NCBI RefSeq assembly: GCF_041381155.1
Contig: NC_091147.1
Coordinates: 36,601,553-36,665,552, forward strand
DNA: 64,000 nucleotides
DNA from: Argopecten irradians
Lineage: Eukaryota > Mollusca > Bivalvia > Pectinida > Pectinidae
Direction of reading: 5' to 3'
Under the pieces are notes generated by a model, which did not search any database, had not been told where the DNA came from, and was given only the letters and a program-made list of their open reading frames with translations. The position numbers and the translations under genes were made by a program. Below are positions 49,201 through 57,004 of this stretch, in pieces (the first letter of the stretch is position 1; each line of letters starts with the position of its first letter).

Positions 49201-52200
49201 TTATGTTACTATTAAGTCGTCAGGGTACATAAACTTTATGTTACTATTAAGTAGTCAGGGTACATAAACTTTATGTTACTATTATGTCGAAGTCAGGGTA
49301 CATAAACTTTATGTTACTATTATGTCGTCAGGGTACATAAATGTTTATGTTAAATTATGTTACTATTATGTCGTGGGGTACATAAAGTTTATGTTACTAC
49401 TATGTCGTCAGGGTACATAAACTTTATGTTACTACTATGTCGTCAGGGTACATAAACTTTATGGTACATAAACTTTATGTTACTATTATGTTGTTAGGGT
49501 ATATAAGATTGATGTTACTATTATGTCGACAGAGTACGGAGCTTGCCTTATGATGGTCCCAGTGGCGCATACAGCCCTGCTACAGAAGGCCAACCAGGAT
49601 CATTCTACGTAAATGTATACAGGCCAAAAGAGCAGTATGATATTTTATATTTTAAACATTATGATTATATCTTGGTTGAAAAGCAATTTGTCTTTGGTTA
49701 AATCCTTCTGTCCACCAAGTCATAGACTGAGAACTGAAAAATCTTACCACAAGGTTCTCATGAAATAACTTTTGTTTACTACTGCCACGTATAACCAATT
49801 TTTCATACCAGTTTTCACCAATTTTACTAGTCGGAAACTTTGATTATACCTGTAATGTTTTACAAGTAAATAAAGGTTAACGTTTAACGGACTCTGGTTT
49901 GGTCGACGGCATATATATTGTATCATAGGAAACCATCATTTTTATACGTTTGCCACAATGCGTATAAGTTTTAACAATTGGGTATAGACTAATCCAAACC
50001 AAGGATGGACTCAATTTCATAAAACGCTTCGCTTTAATAAGAATACATATCGATTCAATCTCTATATGTAAATAAAAAATCAGTTAAGTAATATTAAGGT
50101 CTTTTTAAAGATTATCGATTAAAAATGTATTTACGGTAAAAATACCAAAACCTATTCAGGTATCTCTTCAGACTGTTACATATTTTAAAGATTTTTTAGT
50201 GACTCAAACCCGATATATGTAAACAATATCTCTCTCAAGATTGAGAATATGATTTTTCTTTCTATGAACTTTTTTTCTTTTCGGTCACGATTTCCTACAT
50301 TATTCAGAGAATCTATGAATTAATGATAATATTTAATTTTAGCCCTACCTATGAGTTCATTATGATTGTATATCAGCACTACTGGTATGGTTTTATGATA
50401 ACTGTATTTCAGCCCTACGTATGATTACATGAATCTTGCTTTGCACGAGGCGATCCCTGGTCATCATCTCCAGGTAGGTAAACAGATACTGCATAATACA
50501 ACATATTCATGAACATTATTGTCGTGGTTTTGATCGTCGTGGTTTCAGAGGAATATGCTCCAATGAAGTGGGTTTTTTTCGTTTTGCTTATTCACACTTT
50601 TCATTTATTTATTTGATTAGTTGTGGGCATGACTAGCTGTGTTTATCGTTTTAGCACATCGTTGCTCTCAGGGCCAACTTGCCTGATTACCGAAGGCAAC
50701 CACAACTCTCCTATTATGAGCCACCTTTCTATTTTCCGTTTTATACAGCATACGTTGAGGTAAGACCTAGCGAGCTTGGATACTTTTATTGTCGAAATTT
50801 AATCTCATATGGATTATTATTATTTTCTTATGAATTTAGGTATTACAAATGTTCATGACGAATTATTTCCCTTTGTACGTTCTAGCCATATCCAATGTTA
50901 ATGCAGAACTACTTCCCTTTGTACGTGTACGGTCGTGGTAGCCGAGTGGTAAAGATGTCCTAACACATTACCACAAACCATCCGCCTCTAGGTTGCGAGT
51001 TCGAATCCCATGTAAATACTGACCGCATGTCGGTGGTTTTTTCTCCGGGTACTCAGACTTTCATTCACCAACAAACCCGACACGTTCTTAAATGACCCTG
51101 GTGTAATAACGGGATAAACTAACATACACAAAACTAAAAGAAAATCTCAGTAAAGTTATAAGTATTAGTTATTGAGTAAGAATATGTGTAACTTTAGATG
51201 TAAAGGCGTAGTTATACCGTAGCTATGGACATACTCAGACATCGCTCTGTTCAATAGTTTACATAATAATGCTAATTGTATGAGATGTAAAACTAGTTTA
51301 TTGTTGATATAGGGGTGGGCTTTGTACACGGAATACCTCGGTGAGGAGATGGGTCTGTATAAAGACGATTATGAGCTGTAAGTTACAATTATTTTCCAAC
51401 CATTCTGTGATTTTATCACATCTGTATACACATTGTTATATCATGATATTGTTAATGTTTGATTTGTTGCATGCATGACAAAAGACATTCCCTCGGGTTT
51501 TGGTGGGGTTTTTTTTATTTTCAAAAGATTAAAATATACTTTTATTGGATGTATTGATTTTTGTTTGACCGATGAAGGCGATTAAAGTTAATCAACAAAG
51601 AAAAATATGTTTACCATATTATCGTTTTTGAAACCTTTTATGTACTTATGAGATTAGTTTTTGCTATACACATTGATTTTGTTCAGAAAACTAATCAATT
51701 CCTTGACAGGATGGGGCGATACAGTGCCGAAATGTTAAGGGCTTGTCGGCTAGTAGTAGATACCGGACTACATTATTTCAAGTACGTATTTAAGAACAAA
51801 AGATAACAATGAGAGTTTATATCCACAGCCTAGTATTTCTTTAAGGTTAATACTGCAAATCACTTCAACTTTGGAGTAAAATATATGTTAACGTCTTCGA
51901 TACTTTCAGCATATTTGTAAACACATAAATTCGCGATCAAGGTCTCTTACTGACAATCGTACATTCATGTATACATTTTACACAATTATTTGAGAAATAT
52001 TTAATTCGCGTTCGAGATCTTTTCGAAATTACGCGAAAAGTTGAATCATGAAACTGAAGTGATTTATAGTATAAACTTAATGGAGTCTAGTTATTGTAAA
52101 TAAATCTGTCGTATCAAAACTATAACATATCCAAATATGATTTTTAATGGAATTTACGTTTATAACATTTGATGAAGAAGTTCATACATGAAAGAACGCA

Positions 52201-53236
52201 CTCACTTTTTTCACTACATACACAGGCAATATACCTTTAGGTAAATTAAGGTCAATTTCAGGTCAAGATTTATTCACGTCAAATTGACCTGAAGACATAT
52301 TGTATGTATCATTTCCAGCCCATATATATCTTAACTACAATAATGACTTACATATTCACATCTCATTCAGTTTATAAATCGTTGATATTGATTAATTAAA
52401 CCTATCTCATATGTTCAAGTGTGTTTTACTTAATGATTTGATCACTTTGTAGTTGGGACCAACAGAGAGCTATAGAATACATGCTAAACTACACTGCTTT
52501 CTCCCGCGAAGCAACCACTATCGAGGTCAACCGGTACATAACCCTTCCGGGTCAGGCGTGTGGATACAAAGTGGGAGAAATACGTATCAAGGAGCTGAGG
52601 TCTAAGGCGGAAACGGAACTGGGTATGCAATAGATAAAACTATAGTTCAACTTACTCCGGAAAATGCATTCAAGAACAATATAGTACTGAATATAATAAT
52701 GCAAACATACTTTGAAATAAATTCAGTTAAGATGAATGTTCGCACATATCTTGATTTCTAACGTAAATAAGCTAAAGAGGTTATCGTATCTATCTTTGAT
52801 TCCATTTTAATCCCGGAAAATTTAACCATACAATTTTTTATGTGGATATTTTAGTAACCAGCAACCATCCTGTAAGTATGATGTTTCTTTCAACTCCTTA
52901 TTTCCAAAACATGTTTTGTTTTCTCCCCAGGTTCGCTATTTAACCTGAAAGACTTATACTCTCGACTTATGACTTTTCTTTCAACTCCTTATTTCCAAGA
53001 CATATTTTGTTTTCTCCCCAGGTTCGCTATTTAACCTGAAGGACTTCCACACTGTACTTTTGACGAATGGCCCTATGCCTTTAGACGTACTTGAAACGAC
53101 GGTCGACGATTGGATAACAAACACCAAGAACTCCGCTCCGTCACCAACATCAGCTGCCTCAGCCATTAGGCAAAGCGAGATAATCCATACGATCGGGTTG
53201 CTCAATTGTGCGCTATTAGGATTTATATTTGTTTAA
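31244..53236 (+). CDS. secreted/GPI-anchored DUF885 family protein (metallopeptidase-like), 17 exons
   Basis: Spliced model: 31244-31298, 33207-33352, 34250-34380, 41405-41534, 43274-43342, 44047-44162, 44619-44700, 45591-45758, 46288-46374, 46901-46995, 49533-49634, 50413-50473, 50655-50759, 51313-51377, 51710-51781, 52453-52622, 53022-53236. That is 1869 nt, 622 residues, with all introns GT-AG and all phases joining. Residues 1-19 are a signal peptide. The rest matches the DUF885 domain (Pfam PF05960), common in bacteria at 550-600 residues. Key blocks: [13 protein letters not shown] (HExxxGHH, 405-412), GWALYTE (450-456), RLVVDTGLH (484-492), [15 protein letters not shown] (522-536) and [10 protein letters not shown] (567-576). 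A serine/proline/alanine-rich stretch and a hydrophobic tail (609-622) suggest a GPI anchor. The HExxxGHH motif suggests a zinc peptidase-like enzyme, but substrate and activity are unknown. Introns 3 and 10 are filled by minisatellites built from splice-site sequence. Confidence 0.95.
31675..31770 (-). repeat. dispersed repeat copy (related to 7165-7310)
   Basis: On the minus strand it shows AAAATGGCGTC, CGCTTCTGTTTGGCTGA, TATTGAAGAGAT and ATAAGGATTA in the order seen at 7165-7310. It lies in intron 1 of the DUF885 gene. Confidence 0.65.
32161..32547 (+). mobile_element. non-autonomous element with a ~125-bp palindrome
   Basis: A palindrome spans 32176-32300 around AGCGCT|AGCGCT at 32231-32242. 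The inner arms GACAGGGGCAAATTCCA and GGATTTGCCCCTGTC are nearly perfect, and the outer arms are built on CAGTTGGCATTC and GAATGCTAACTG. The whole 32161-32547 stretch is related to 55990-56345, sharing the starting GCATTGAA..TTCAGTTGGCATT and the ending TTGGTAAGGTTACATA. It lies in intron 1 of the DUF885 gene. Confidence 0.75.
33207..33352 (+). CDS. DUF885 gene exon 2
   Basis: Follows TTTTTAG and ends at GTATAC. It encodes residues 19-67, including [15 protein letters not shown] and [11 protein letters not shown], which match the N-terminal part of DUF885 proteins. Confidence 0.93.
34250..34380 (+). CDS. DUF885 gene exon 3: source of the donor minisatellite
   Basis: Follows CTCTTATAG and encodes [14 protein letters not shown] through FIEGHQWA. 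It ends in phase 2 at GGGCACT|GTAAGTAAGAC. Its last ~26 nt plus the first ~24 nt of the intron are the apparent founder unit of the 50-bp array that follows. Confidence 0.93.
34374..39172 (+). repeat. 50-bp minisatellite made of the exon 3 donor; ~95 copies
   Basis: A continuous array fills most of intron 3. The consensus unit runs GTAAGTAAGACGACACATAC, ATATTATATACAGGGGCACC, AGGGGGCACT. The real exon 3 junction, GGGCACT|GTAAGTAAGAC, is reproduced exactly in most units, and similarity extends ~26 nt into the exon. Most units keep GTAAGT; variants are GTAAATA, GCAAGT and GTTAGT. The part CACCAGGGGGCAC (or CACCAGGTGGCAG) resembles the CTCF core. Larger repeats of 650 bp and 300 bp are visible inside. 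Open frames on the minus strand are by-products of the period. Confidence 0.97.
39800..41235. mobile_element. non-autonomous DNA transposon-like element with nested SINE
   Basis: The left part (ACTGTCTGAGCGACCCCCTG, then CGACTCCCTGTCTTATGTGA) and the right part (GAAAGTCACATAAGACAGTC, then TCGACTGTAATATAC) are loosely inverted. Motifs CTCCCTGTCTTA(T/A)GTGAC occur at both ends. A family 1 SINE is inserted at 40541-40749. No transposase frame was found. Limits are approximate. Confidence 0.45.
40541..40749 (-). mobile_element. tRNA-derived SINE (family 1), minus orientation
   Basis: Same head, core and tail as 56611-56828. The B box here reads GAGTTCGAATCCC and the head ends at the complement of ATGGCCGAGTGG. 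It is nested in the 39.8-41.2 kb element within intron 3 of the DUF885 gene. Confidence 0.88.
41405..41534 (+). CDS. DUF885 gene exon 4
   Basis: Follows TTGTACAG. It encodes [14 protein letters not shown] and [14 protein letters not shown], resumes phase 2 from exon 3 and ends in phase 0 at GTAGGA. The 7.0-kb intron before it holds the minisatellite and a transposon-like element. Confidence 0.93.
41808..42060 (+). mobile_element. SINE-like element (family 2), plus orientation
   Basis: Body CGACTGGTTCCCCCGTTGTC, then GTGAAGTGTGTTGCTTGGTG and GGTGATATAGCACTA, then the tail TATGACCTTGGCTGTCAATA shared with family 1. It matches the reverse complement of 62701-63075. It lies in intron 4 of the DUF885 gene. 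Confidence 0.75.
42190..42995. repeat. tandem repeat, ~59-bp unit, about 13 diverged copies
   Basis: Units carry GTCATGGTGACAA, GGCACGACTTCCAGAGTC and CCAAGGCACC. GTCATGGTGAC recurs at 42521, 42580, 42639, 42698 and 42755. It lies in intron 4 of the DUF885 gene. Confidence 0.9.
43274..43342 (+). CDS. DUF885 gene exon 5
   Basis: 69 nt after TTTTTGTAG, ending at GTATGT. It encodes [18 protein letters not shown], matching the helical segment after the first DUF885 block. Confidence 0.9.
43593..43957. repeat. tandem repeat, 40-bp unit, 9 copies, nearly identical
   Basis: TTCTATTTAATGTATATACT recurs every 40 bp from 43621. Copies are almost identical, so the array is recent or homogenised. It lies in intron 5 of the DUF885 gene. 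Confidence 0.97.
44047..44162 (+). CDS. DUF885 gene exon 6
   Basis: Follows TTTTTGTAG and encodes [15 protein letters not shown] and [11 protein letters not shown]. It ends in phase 2 at GATAA|GTATGTC. Two diverged copies of the donor word follow in the intron (GATACGTATGTCT near 44196 and GATACTTATGTCT near 44219). Confidence 0.92.
44619..44700 (+). CDS. DUF885 gene exon 7
   Basis: 82 nt between ATTACAG and GTAAGTT. It encodes [20 protein letters not shown] and the following segment to phase 0. Confidence 0.92.
45591..45758 (+). CDS. DUF885 gene exon 8
   Basis: 168 nt between TTCGACAG and GTAGGC. It encodes [20 protein letters not shown] and the [14 protein letters not shown] segment, typical of the middle of DUF885 proteins. 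Confidence 0.94.
46288..46374 (+). CDS. DUF885 gene exon 9
   Basis: 87 nt between CTCTAACAG and GTAAAT. It encodes [20 protein letters not shown] and a short tail, phase 0 on both sides. Confidence 0.9.
46901..46995 (+). CDS. DUF885 gene exon 10
   Basis: Between CTTATTAG and GTAAGTT. It encodes [20 protein letters not shown] and DIPDIPV, ending in phase 2. The minisatellite begins about 40 bp downstream. Confidence 0.92.
47035..49532 (+). repeat. ~35-bp minisatellite ending at the exon 11 acceptor; ~65-70 copies
   Basis: It fills almost all of intron 10 (46996-49532). The consensus unit runs GTCGTCAGGGTACATAAACT, TTATGTTACTATTAT. The last unit, ACTATTATGTCGACAG|AGTAC, is the real 3' splice site of exon 11. 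The first ~500 bp contain longer, diverged units (GTCGACATGGTACAAAAGAT). CATAAACTTTATG inside each unit is an inverted repeat whose centre is C in some units and G in others. Plus-strand open frames here are artefacts. Confidence 0.95.
49533..49634 (+). CDS. DUF885 gene exon 11
   Basis: Follows ATTATGTCGACAG, the last, exon-abutting unit of the minisatellite. It encodes [32 protein letters not shown]. It ends in phase 2 at GAGCA|GTATGA. Confidence 0.93.
50322..50424 (+). repeat. duplicated exon 12 acceptor, 70-bp offset
   Basis: ATGATAATATTTAATTTTAG followed by CCCTACCTATGA (to 50354) resembles ATGATAACTGTATTTCAG followed by CCCTACGTATGA (50394-50424). Use of the upstream acceptor would shift the frame and reach a TGA after about 25 codons, so the downstream site is chosen. 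Confidence 0.65.
50413..50473 (+). CDS. DUF885 gene exon 12: HExxxGHH motif
   Basis: 61 nt between GTATTTCAG and GTAGGT. It encodes [20 protein letters not shown], the family's signature metal-site-like block. A duplicated acceptor lies 70 bp upstream. Confidence 0.95.
50655..50759 (+). CDS. DUF885 gene exon 13
   Basis: 105 nt between CGTTTTAG and GTAAGA. It encodes [20 protein letters not shown] and FPFYTAYVE, leading into the GWALYTE block. Confidence 0.94.
50931..51125 (+). mobile_element. tRNA-derived SINE (family 1), plus orientation
   Basis: A box GGTAGCCGAGTGG, B box GAGTTCGAATCCC, core TTTTTTCTCCGGGTACTC and the family tail, diverged. It lies in intron 13 of the DUF885 gene. Just upstream, CTTTGTACGT with flanking sequence is duplicated (about 50869 and 50916). 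Confidence 0.85.
51313..51377 (+). CDS. DUF885 gene exon 14
   Basis: 65 nt between GATATAG and GTAAGT. It encodes [20 protein letters not shown]; the conserved glutamate of this block is a likely functional residue. Ends in phase 2. Confidence 0.95.
51710..51781 (+). CDS. DUF885 gene exon 15
   Basis: 72 nt between TTGACAG and GTACGT. It encodes [20 protein letters not shown] and HYF, a conserved DUF885 block. Ends in phase 2. Confidence 0.95.
51848..52076. mobile_element. MITE-like element with ~26-bp inverted ends
   Basis: TTAATACTGCAAATCACTTC at the left pairs with GAAGTGATTTATAGTATAAA at the right. The interior holds TTCGCG words. No coding capacity. It lies in intron 15 of the DUF885 gene. 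Confidence 0.6.
52453..52622 (+). CDS. DUF885 gene exon 16
   Basis: 170 nt between TTTGTAG and GTATGC. It encodes [33 protein letters not shown] and [12 protein letters not shown], the most conserved C-terminal block. Ends in phase 1. Confidence 0.96.
52884..53060 (+). repeat. 91-bp tandem duplication of the exon 17 acceptor and first codons
   Basis: CTTTCAACTCCTTATTTCC, TTTTCTCCCCAG and GTTCGCTATTTAACCTGAA occur twice, with acceptors before 52931 and 53022. The offset of 91 is not a multiple of three. The upstream acceptor reads [15 protein letters not shown] and stops at TAA 53032-53034, inside the second copy. Confidence 0.93.
53022..53236 (+). CDS. DUF885 gene exon 17: C terminus and stop
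   Basis: Follows TTCTCCCCAG and encodes [20 protein letters not shown], a small-residue linker ([10 protein letters not shown]) and the hydrophobic tail [14 protein letters not shown], then TAA at 53234-53236. The tail is typical of GPI-anchor signals. The same acceptor and first codons also occur 91 bp upstream (see 52884-53060). Confidence 0.94.
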
Positions 53237-53787
53237 AATCATACAGATTTTTTTAACTTTGATAGCAATATTGGGGATAATGTGTAAATGCTAATGCATG
53301 TTCTTTTTTTGCCGAAATTATTGTTGCCATAGTGACCTGGACATTATCTTTAATTTTGAATTAGTTGCTGTTGATTTTTATTTGGGGGGGGTGGTGTTGT
53401 CGAAAATATTTTAAAACGGCTCCTTATATTAATTTCCTGAATTTTCTGAATCCATTACAACGAAGCTTGGCAGTGATGTGGATTTCATGTGTAGATGTTT
53501 TCCATTGTGTTAGATAATGGATATCAACCCATTAGTTTTTTAATCATTTTTTATCGCACATGGTCATGTTTTAGATATTCATGATTATGTATCTGTATTG
53601 TTTAACGTTATACCTTTTGTGTATTGTTATAATGTTCATTTGTTATTGCCGATTACCACTGGAGCGTAACACTGTTTCAAGTCATAGGAAGAGGTGCGTT
53701 TTTTTTCTTATTTCAATGTGTCGCATTTTTGTTAAACTAGTAAAAACACTGAACTGCTCACATCTTGACGTACTGGACCAATTACAC

Positions 53788-53793
53788 AATAAA
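53788..53793 (+). promoter_or_regulatory. candidate poly(A) signal of the DUF885 gene
   Basis: The first AATAAA I see after the stop codon at 53236, giving a 3' untranslated region of about 570 nt. The next transposon-like element starts about 170 bp further on. Confidence 0.5.
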
Positions 53794-53959
53794 GATTATA
53801 GAATATTACAATAGAAAATACAATAAGACAAAATACTTATCAAAAATCAGCATGACCAGTGTATCTTCTACCATGATACAATGTACCTAAACTATACTTG
53901 GCAGTATTTACCTTCACAAGCGAAATGAGATAAGCAACTTTGGAAAAGAAGTAGATATG

Positions 53960-54512
53960 ATAGGACCAGTATTTGGCCTTAATTTTTCAGGCCGAAAAAA
54001 ATTAACTCTGATCCCCATCAATTTCATATCAATAAATACTCTCATACTTGCCATTCATCAAAACATATTTTTTTATAACCATGTACACGATGTTTCCCAC
54101 CTATGACGTCAACAAGTTGATGATTTTCCTCTTCTCGCCAAATTTTGCTAGAAATTCATCATCTTTAGGTTAGAAAAGGCTTGAAATGGATTTGGCCGCC
54201 ACCTTGGAGCAATTTTACATTTTGCATGGATATGCGTAAACACACGATACACAACGTGTGAAAATCTCTTTCTGCTCTACGAAGGCGGCCACATTCATTT
54301 TTAGAGAAAACCACTCAAAAAGTATGATTTTTCAAGGATTGTTGTGAAAAATGGCGGGAAACTGCATGTTGATGACGTCATAGTGAACATAATTGGCACA
54401 TGCGGGATATTTTCGAGATGTAGTGTGTTAGCAAATGTATTCAGCTGTTATATGGCAAAATATGTTGTCCTTTACTGGAGAATTAATTTTGAGGCCATAT
54501 TCGGGTCTTAAC
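53960..54512. mobile_element. non-autonomous DNA transposon-like element, ~550 bp
   Basis: Inverted ends: TAGGACCAGTATTTGGCCTT at 53961 pairs with the complement of GAGGCCATATTCGGGTCTTA ending at 54510. Inner arms also pair, around TGATGATTTTCC and GACGTCA. No transposase frame. Confidence 0.6.
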
Positions 54513-54650
54513 GGACCTTCTCCTTTGTTTTCTTATGGCAAGTCAGAAAACCATTAAACCAAATCAGAAAAAAACACATTCTACAGTGATGCTTTGAAAT
54601 TAAACCTTACAAAATTGTATCTGAATACAAAGTGAAATTCCTATTTAAAT

Positions 54651-54654
<4 letters not shown>

Positions 54655-54683
<29 letters not shown>
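54655..54683. repeat. C29 homopolymer
   Basis: 29 consecutive C. It can form G-quadruplex or i-motif structures. Its length may be affected by sequencing or assembly. Confidence 0.9.
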
Positions 54684-55155
54684 GATTATTGTGTACTTTT
54701 TTTTATAAAAATCTGCATGTCAAATTACATATTATATCGTTATCTATAATATATATTCAGAGGATAATCAATTGTAAATAAGGCTTTTATCTTATGCTTG
54801 CTGAATATATATTTCTAATAAATGTTTTCAATATTTCTTTTACTTTTAGTTTATTAATTTTATGCATATTGTCTTTACCAGATTTTACAAAATACGTTTT
54901 TTTTATGTTAGCAACTTTAAAAACATTCAATTTGATTATCACAAGAATAAAAAAAAAACATTACAGCAAAGGTATGTTTTGTGTTCTGTGTTGTTTTTGG
55001 GGGTTTTTTTGAGAAGCAAATTGACATAATTTGAAGTTGGCAAGCGAATTGGTCATTGCCATAGAAGTATTCATGTCATGATAGATGCATCATATACTGA
55101 TTGTTATTTTGGGTTGGGTTAGCATATTTAATAGATTTAGATGTGGTAACAAGGA

Positions 55156-55296
55156 TATTGTAAACCAGCTCTCTTTCGCGGCTACTAAATTTCGATAACT
55201 TAAGATAATTAAGATATCAATTCGCGGAGAAAACCTTTCGCGAATTGACCATGAAATTCGCGAAAATAAATCGCGGAAGAAAGTTGTTTTACAGTA
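55156..55296. mobile_element. short MITE-like element with GTAAACC / TTTTACAGTA ends
   Basis: A relative of 29538-29680, with ATTGTAAACCAGCTCTCTTTC, GAAATTCGCGAAAATAAATC and TTTTACAGTA in matching places. Confidence 0.6.
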
Positions 55297-55331
55297 TCAA
55301 CTTGCAGCAAAATTGCAGAACATAGACCCCT

Positions 55332-55362
55332 CCCCCCCCCAAAAAAAAAAAAAAAAAAAAAA
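55332..55362. repeat. C9A22 homopolymer pair
   Basis: Nine C followed by 22 A. The A tract could be the tail of an old retroposed copy, but no body was recognised next to it. Confidence 0.85.
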
Positions 55363-55989
55363 TCCTACTTCATTGTTTGCGTGTACCATGGCTAATAATA
55401 GAAAAAGAATCCACTGCAATACAGTATTATTTTTGTCTAAAGAGTTGTCAGCAGCGTTCAAAATAAACGCCTGTCCGTCTGCCCGTGACCGGCAACTTTA
55501 TAGTAGGGCAGACAAGTTTTACCATGCAACTGGTCCTTTGACTGGCAACTTTTTGGTCCATTTCTGATAGAGTACTAAAGATATACTATACACAAATAGC
55601 AGTAGCATTGTATAAAGGTTGAAGATTAAATTGTACAAAACAGATTTTCGTAAAATTCTGGTTTTCAGTCAACTTTGTTGAGAGTGCACGATACTAAAAC
55701 AGATAGGTGGATATTAACTATTACTTTGCAAGTATATAAACTACAAGTATGAATTGTAACTTTGTAAGGACCAGTAACTTTTATTCAGACCAGTAACTTT
55801 TAAGGTCAGCTGGTCCTTGTCCTTAAGGGAGAACACTGGTTGTCAGTCTTCTCTAATATCGCCAATTATAAGCTTAAAGCGGTGCTGAATTTATTCACAC
55901 GCACATGAATACAACAACTTAGTTATTAAAAAACCCTCATGATGTTATTTAGCACGTTAGCACGTGGAAGTCTATCAAAATAGTCTTAA

Positions 55990-56345
55990 GCATTGAAATG
56001 TATTCAGTTGGCATTAATGAGACGAACAATGCCAACTTGACAGCCGAAAATTCAGCATGAACGCACTTTACTTTTGCTATCTAGTTAGCATTCAAACTCC
56101 CATCAATTGCCAAGTGAATGCGGTTCTATGTTTATATTTACATTTATTGGTTTTTATTAAAGTTTATAATAAAATATCAAGACATTCAGTATCTATAAGG
56201 AATAAAGAGTCCATTATCGACATTGTCCGTTATCACAAATCACACTGACAATGGCAACAGAGTAAGTGAATGGAAGTTCATCGACTATGGAATGTCAACT
56301 GCATTTGGTAAGGTTACATAATGAGGTTGCAGTGAACATGCTAAC
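55990..56345 (+). repeat. dispersed element copy (related to 32161-32547)
   Basis: Begins GCATTGAAATGTATTCAGTT and ends TTTGGTAAGGTTACATAATG, in the order and orientation of 32161-32547. The central perfect palindrome of the other copy is absent or decayed here. Confidence 0.65.
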
Positions 56346-56610
56346 ATAGCACAATGTTTAAACCTGAAGACATTTATCTTTCAGTTATAGAACTCATGTG
56401 TTTCTTTTATTTGTTTTTCGTTCCGCCCTTCGCAGGTACTCAGTATCCGAATAAAAATCGAATTACGATGACATGAACAATATGTTTGAAACGGTTTCGC
56501 ATATGCCAAATCAAATATGTCGTAAAAAGTAATAAGGGAAGGTTAGTGCAATATCTAGGAAGTACACATCTGATGATCAACTGTAATGTGTCTACGGCAG
56601 ATAAATAGAT

Positions 56611-56828
56611 GGGGGCCGCGGTGGCCGAGTGGTTAAGATGTCCCGACATATTACCACAAGCCCTCCACCTCTGGGATGCGGGTTCGAATCCCATGTGGGG
56701 CAGTTGCCAGGTACTGACCGCTGGTCGGTGGTTTTTCTCCGGGTACTCCGGCTTTCCTCCACCAACAAACCTGGCACGTCCTTACATGACCCTGGCTGTT
56801 AATAGGACGTAAAAAAAAATAAACCAAA
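56611..56828 (+). mobile_element. full-length tRNA-derived SINE (family 1) with 12-bp target duplication
   Basis: The head has an A box (GTGGCCGAGTGGTTAAGATG) and a B box (GGGTTCGAATCCC), followed by the core TTTTTCTCCGGGTACTCCGG and the tail CCTGGCTGTTAATAGGACGT, then an A-rich end. AGATAAATAGAT flanks it exactly on both sides (56599-56610 and 56829-56840). This is the best-preserved copy in the window and defines the element's limits. Confidence 0.95.
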
Positions 56829-57004
56829 GATAAATAGATAATGGTCATTGAATAATGTATTTAGAAAAAGATCGGTGTGATATTTAATGAGGCACATATT
56901 TGATGTCATTATAATGTATCTAGAAAGATATCTGTGTAATATGTAGGGGGTACATATTTGATGATAAACGAGAATGTATTAATGAGAAGTAAAAAGATCA
57001 TGGT

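Noticed and set aside
56611-56700. A tRNA gene
   Set aside because: A and B boxes are present, but the segment recurs at least four times with the same non-tRNA core and tail, and this copy has a target-site duplication. It is a SINE.
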